NCBI RefSeq assembly: GCF_024919295.1
Contig: NZ_JANWTC010000002.1
Location: forward strand, 62,001-126,000
Source of the DNA: Corynebacterium lemuris
Lineage (GTDB): Bacteria; Actinomycetota; Actinomycetes; Mycobacteriales; Mycobacteriaceae
Reading direction: 5' to 3'
DNA: 64,000 nucleotides
The notes beneath the pieces are model-generated. The model ran no database searches, was not told where the DNA came from, and saw only the letters and a list, made by a program, of their open reading frames with translations. How positions within the stretch are numbered: position 1 is the first letter of the stretch; the number at the start of each line of letters is the position of its first letter. Below are positions 62,922-64,000 of this stretch, piece by piece. A program made the translations under genes and the position numbers.

Positions 62922-63746
62922 CTACCCGGGAAAGTGAACGCCACTCCACGCTTCGCTGAGCTGCCAGAGGCGTCGCTGCACCTGGGGGTCGTGGGCCTCG
63001 GAGAGTGCTTCGGTGCTCTCCTGCTTGGAGAAATACCTGCTGCTCACCCCGGCCAGAGCCGGGGAATCGATGAGGCTGCGTACGGCGGCAACCCCGGTGG
63101 CCAGCTCATCCACCGTGGAACCCCAGCCTTCGGCGACCATGGCGGTGGGCATGAGGGTGGCGGGGTGCAGACTGTTGACGCTCACCTCATCCGCCGGCAG
63201 CAGCCCGGCCAGGTGGAAACCGGTGGCGATCATCGCGAATTTACTCTGTGCATAGGCCCGGCTGCCGGAGTAACCGGTCTCCAGCTGCCGGTCAGCCAGA
63301 TCGAGCGGGTACTGCGCGGCGGAGGCGATGTTGACCACCCGGCTCGGTGCACCTGCCCGCAGCAGGGGAAGCAGATGCAGGGTCAGGGCGAAAGGAGCGA
63401 GGTGGTTGACCGCCAGGCGCAGCTCGATCCCGTCGGCGGAGAACTCGCGCACGTCCCCGCGTCCCTGTCCGATGCCGGCGTTGTTGACCAGTACCGACAA
63501 TGAATCAGTCACGGCGGCCACCTGGACCGCGAGCTGTCTGACCTGGGCCAGGTCGGCGAGGTCCGCCTGGACGGTGGAGATGCGGGCGACAGATCCGGGC
63601 AGTTCCTCGGCCACCTGCTGCAGTTTCGCGGGGTTGCGGCCGTGGAGGATGAGGTGGCCGGGCTCAGCGGCGTAGTGCCGGGCCAGTTCCCGGCCCAGCC
63701 CACTGGTCGAACCGGTGATCAGGACGGTGCGCGGTGGAGTGATCAT
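62922..63746 (-). CDS. SDR family oxidoreductase
   Basis: A 274-aa SDR. TGSTSGLGRELA (Gly motif, residues about 9-20), HGRN (NADP-type Arg after the second strand), NNAGIGQG, and S-A-Y-x3-K (SRAYAQSKFA) are present. It resembles retinol-dehydrogenase/WW-oxidoreductase-like SDRs; substrate unknown. A TAGGGT -10 (63754-63759 on minus) ends seven bases before the ATG, so the transcript may be leaderless. It reads toward the hemerythrin remnant. Confidence 0.88.
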   Translation of the reverse strand: MITPPRTVLITGSTSGLGRELARHYAAEPGHLILHGRNPAKLQQVAEELPGSVARISTVQADLADLAQVRQLAVQVAAVTDSLSVLVNNAGIGQGRGDVREFSADGIELRLAVNHLAPFALTLHLLPLLRAGAPSRVVNIASAAQYPLDLADRQLETGYSGSRAYAQSKFAMIATGFHLAGLLPADEVSVNSLHPATLMPTAMVAEGWGSTVDELATGVAAVRSLIDSPALAGVSSRYFSKQESTEALSEAHDPQVQRRLWQLSEAWSGVHFPG

Positions 63747-63811
63747 GGCCCGAACCCTAGCGGGGAGATGGCACCGGTGGGAACAGTTCCGGCTCAATCT
63801 CCGCCGGTCCG

Positions 63812-63841
63812 TTGACGTTGTTGCCCGGGTGTACCTACATT
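63812..63841 (+). promoter_or_regulatory. Near-consensus promoter of the final gene
   Basis: TTGACG (63812-63817), an 18-base spacer, then TACATT (63836-63841). A start near 63848 would leave about 33 bases of leader carrying GGAAGG ahead of the ATG at 63881. Confidence 0.6.
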
Positions 63842-63880
63842 GAAACTATGCCGCTACCCGGCTGCCGGAAGGGCCCGCCC

Positions 63881-64000
63881 ATGACCCAGACCCTCACCAC
63901 CGACGCTGTGGAACGTGTCATCCGCGCCTCACCCGAGGACATCTATGCCATCGTCTCTGACATCACCCGGACACCCGAGCTGTCCCCAGAGGTCATCCGG
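63881..64000 (+). CDS. SRPBCC family protein (3' truncated)
   Basis: The first 40 residues are visible: MTQTLTTDAVERVIRASPED, then IYAIVSDITRTPELSPEV. This is the first strand and helix of a polyketide-cyclase/START-like fold, as in ligand-binding or toxin-like RatA homologues. GGAAGG lies eight bases before the ATG. An in-frame ATG at 63848, six bases after the -10, could give a longer, leaderless product. The gene continues outside the window. Confidence 0.75.
   Translation, partial: MTQTLTTDAVERVIRASPEDIYAIVSDITRTPELSPEVIR

Noticed and set aside
1-64000. tRNA, rRNA, CRISPR array or insertion sequence
   Set aside because: Reading both strands by eye I saw no cloverleaf with a CCA-type end, no rRNA-like conserved stretch, no regular repeat-spacer series and no transposase-like protein.

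Overview
The window is high-GC actinobacterial DNA, most probably a Corynebacterium chromosome. This rests on gene content and order, since no rRNA or tRNA gene is visible: class II fumarase, GlpX, a DUF4245 protein, XseB, XseA, IspH and YchF lie in one block. Other supports are an LGFP-repeat lipoprotein, a SpaA-type sortase pilus locus, a histidine phosphatase/SCO1664-family pair and many apparently leaderless genes. No CRISPR array, insertion sequence or prophage was recognised.

Layout. 1-9.9 kb: the end of a GH13 glycosidase, an aromatic-acid-type MFS carrier, a DUF5997 protein divergent from a LysR effector-domain protein without a DNA-binding domain, an LGFP lipoprotein, a PIN-PhoH ATPase, a GNAT acetyltransferase and a TetR/DHA2 efflux operon. 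9.9-16.8 kb: core metabolism and housekeeping (fumC, an AbrB-type protein, glpX, DUF4245, xseA-xseB, ispH). 16.8-27.4 kb: an AT-richer accessory island with a pilus operon in the order major pilin, class C sortase, small base-type pilin, giant VWA tip pilin, lying between ispH and the DUF6542/AI-2E/ychF group. 27.4-34.1 kb: that group, YtoQ, DUF1801, a 2H phosphoesterase, SRPBCC and tandem CBU_0592-type membrane proteins.

34.2-44.4 kb: a patatin/acyltransferase pair, a tiny secreted Cys peptide, a SulP transporter, then a catabolic cluster (SDR dehydrogenase, VOC protein, AraC regulator, Baeyer-Villiger monooxygenase, serine esterase). The latter can be read as alcohol to ketone to ester to acid plus alcohol. 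44.5-58.4 kb: HigBA toxin-antitoxin with a clear operator palindrome, DUF429, an MFS carrier, a DUF1877-like protein, a tocopherol-cyclase-like protein, an AAA+/VWA pair, phosphomutase-like and kinase-like partners, a PEP-mutase-family protein, DUF488, a thioredoxin-reductase-like protein, a macrolide-kinase-like protein and a CuZn-SOD lipoprotein.

58.4-64.0 kb is eroding: an alpha/beta hydrolase, a zinc alcohol dehydrogenase and a hemerythrin are all broken, around an intact ABC-F protein, a DUF1304 protein and an SDR. The window ends inside an SRPBCC gene behind a near-consensus promoter. The candidates I judge most worth following are the possible split LysR-type regulator (DUF5997 plus HTH-less effector domain), the pilus island with its ten-module tip pilin, the tiny CGPRC peptide, and the alcohol/ketone cluster. 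All readings are by eye; no database search was run.
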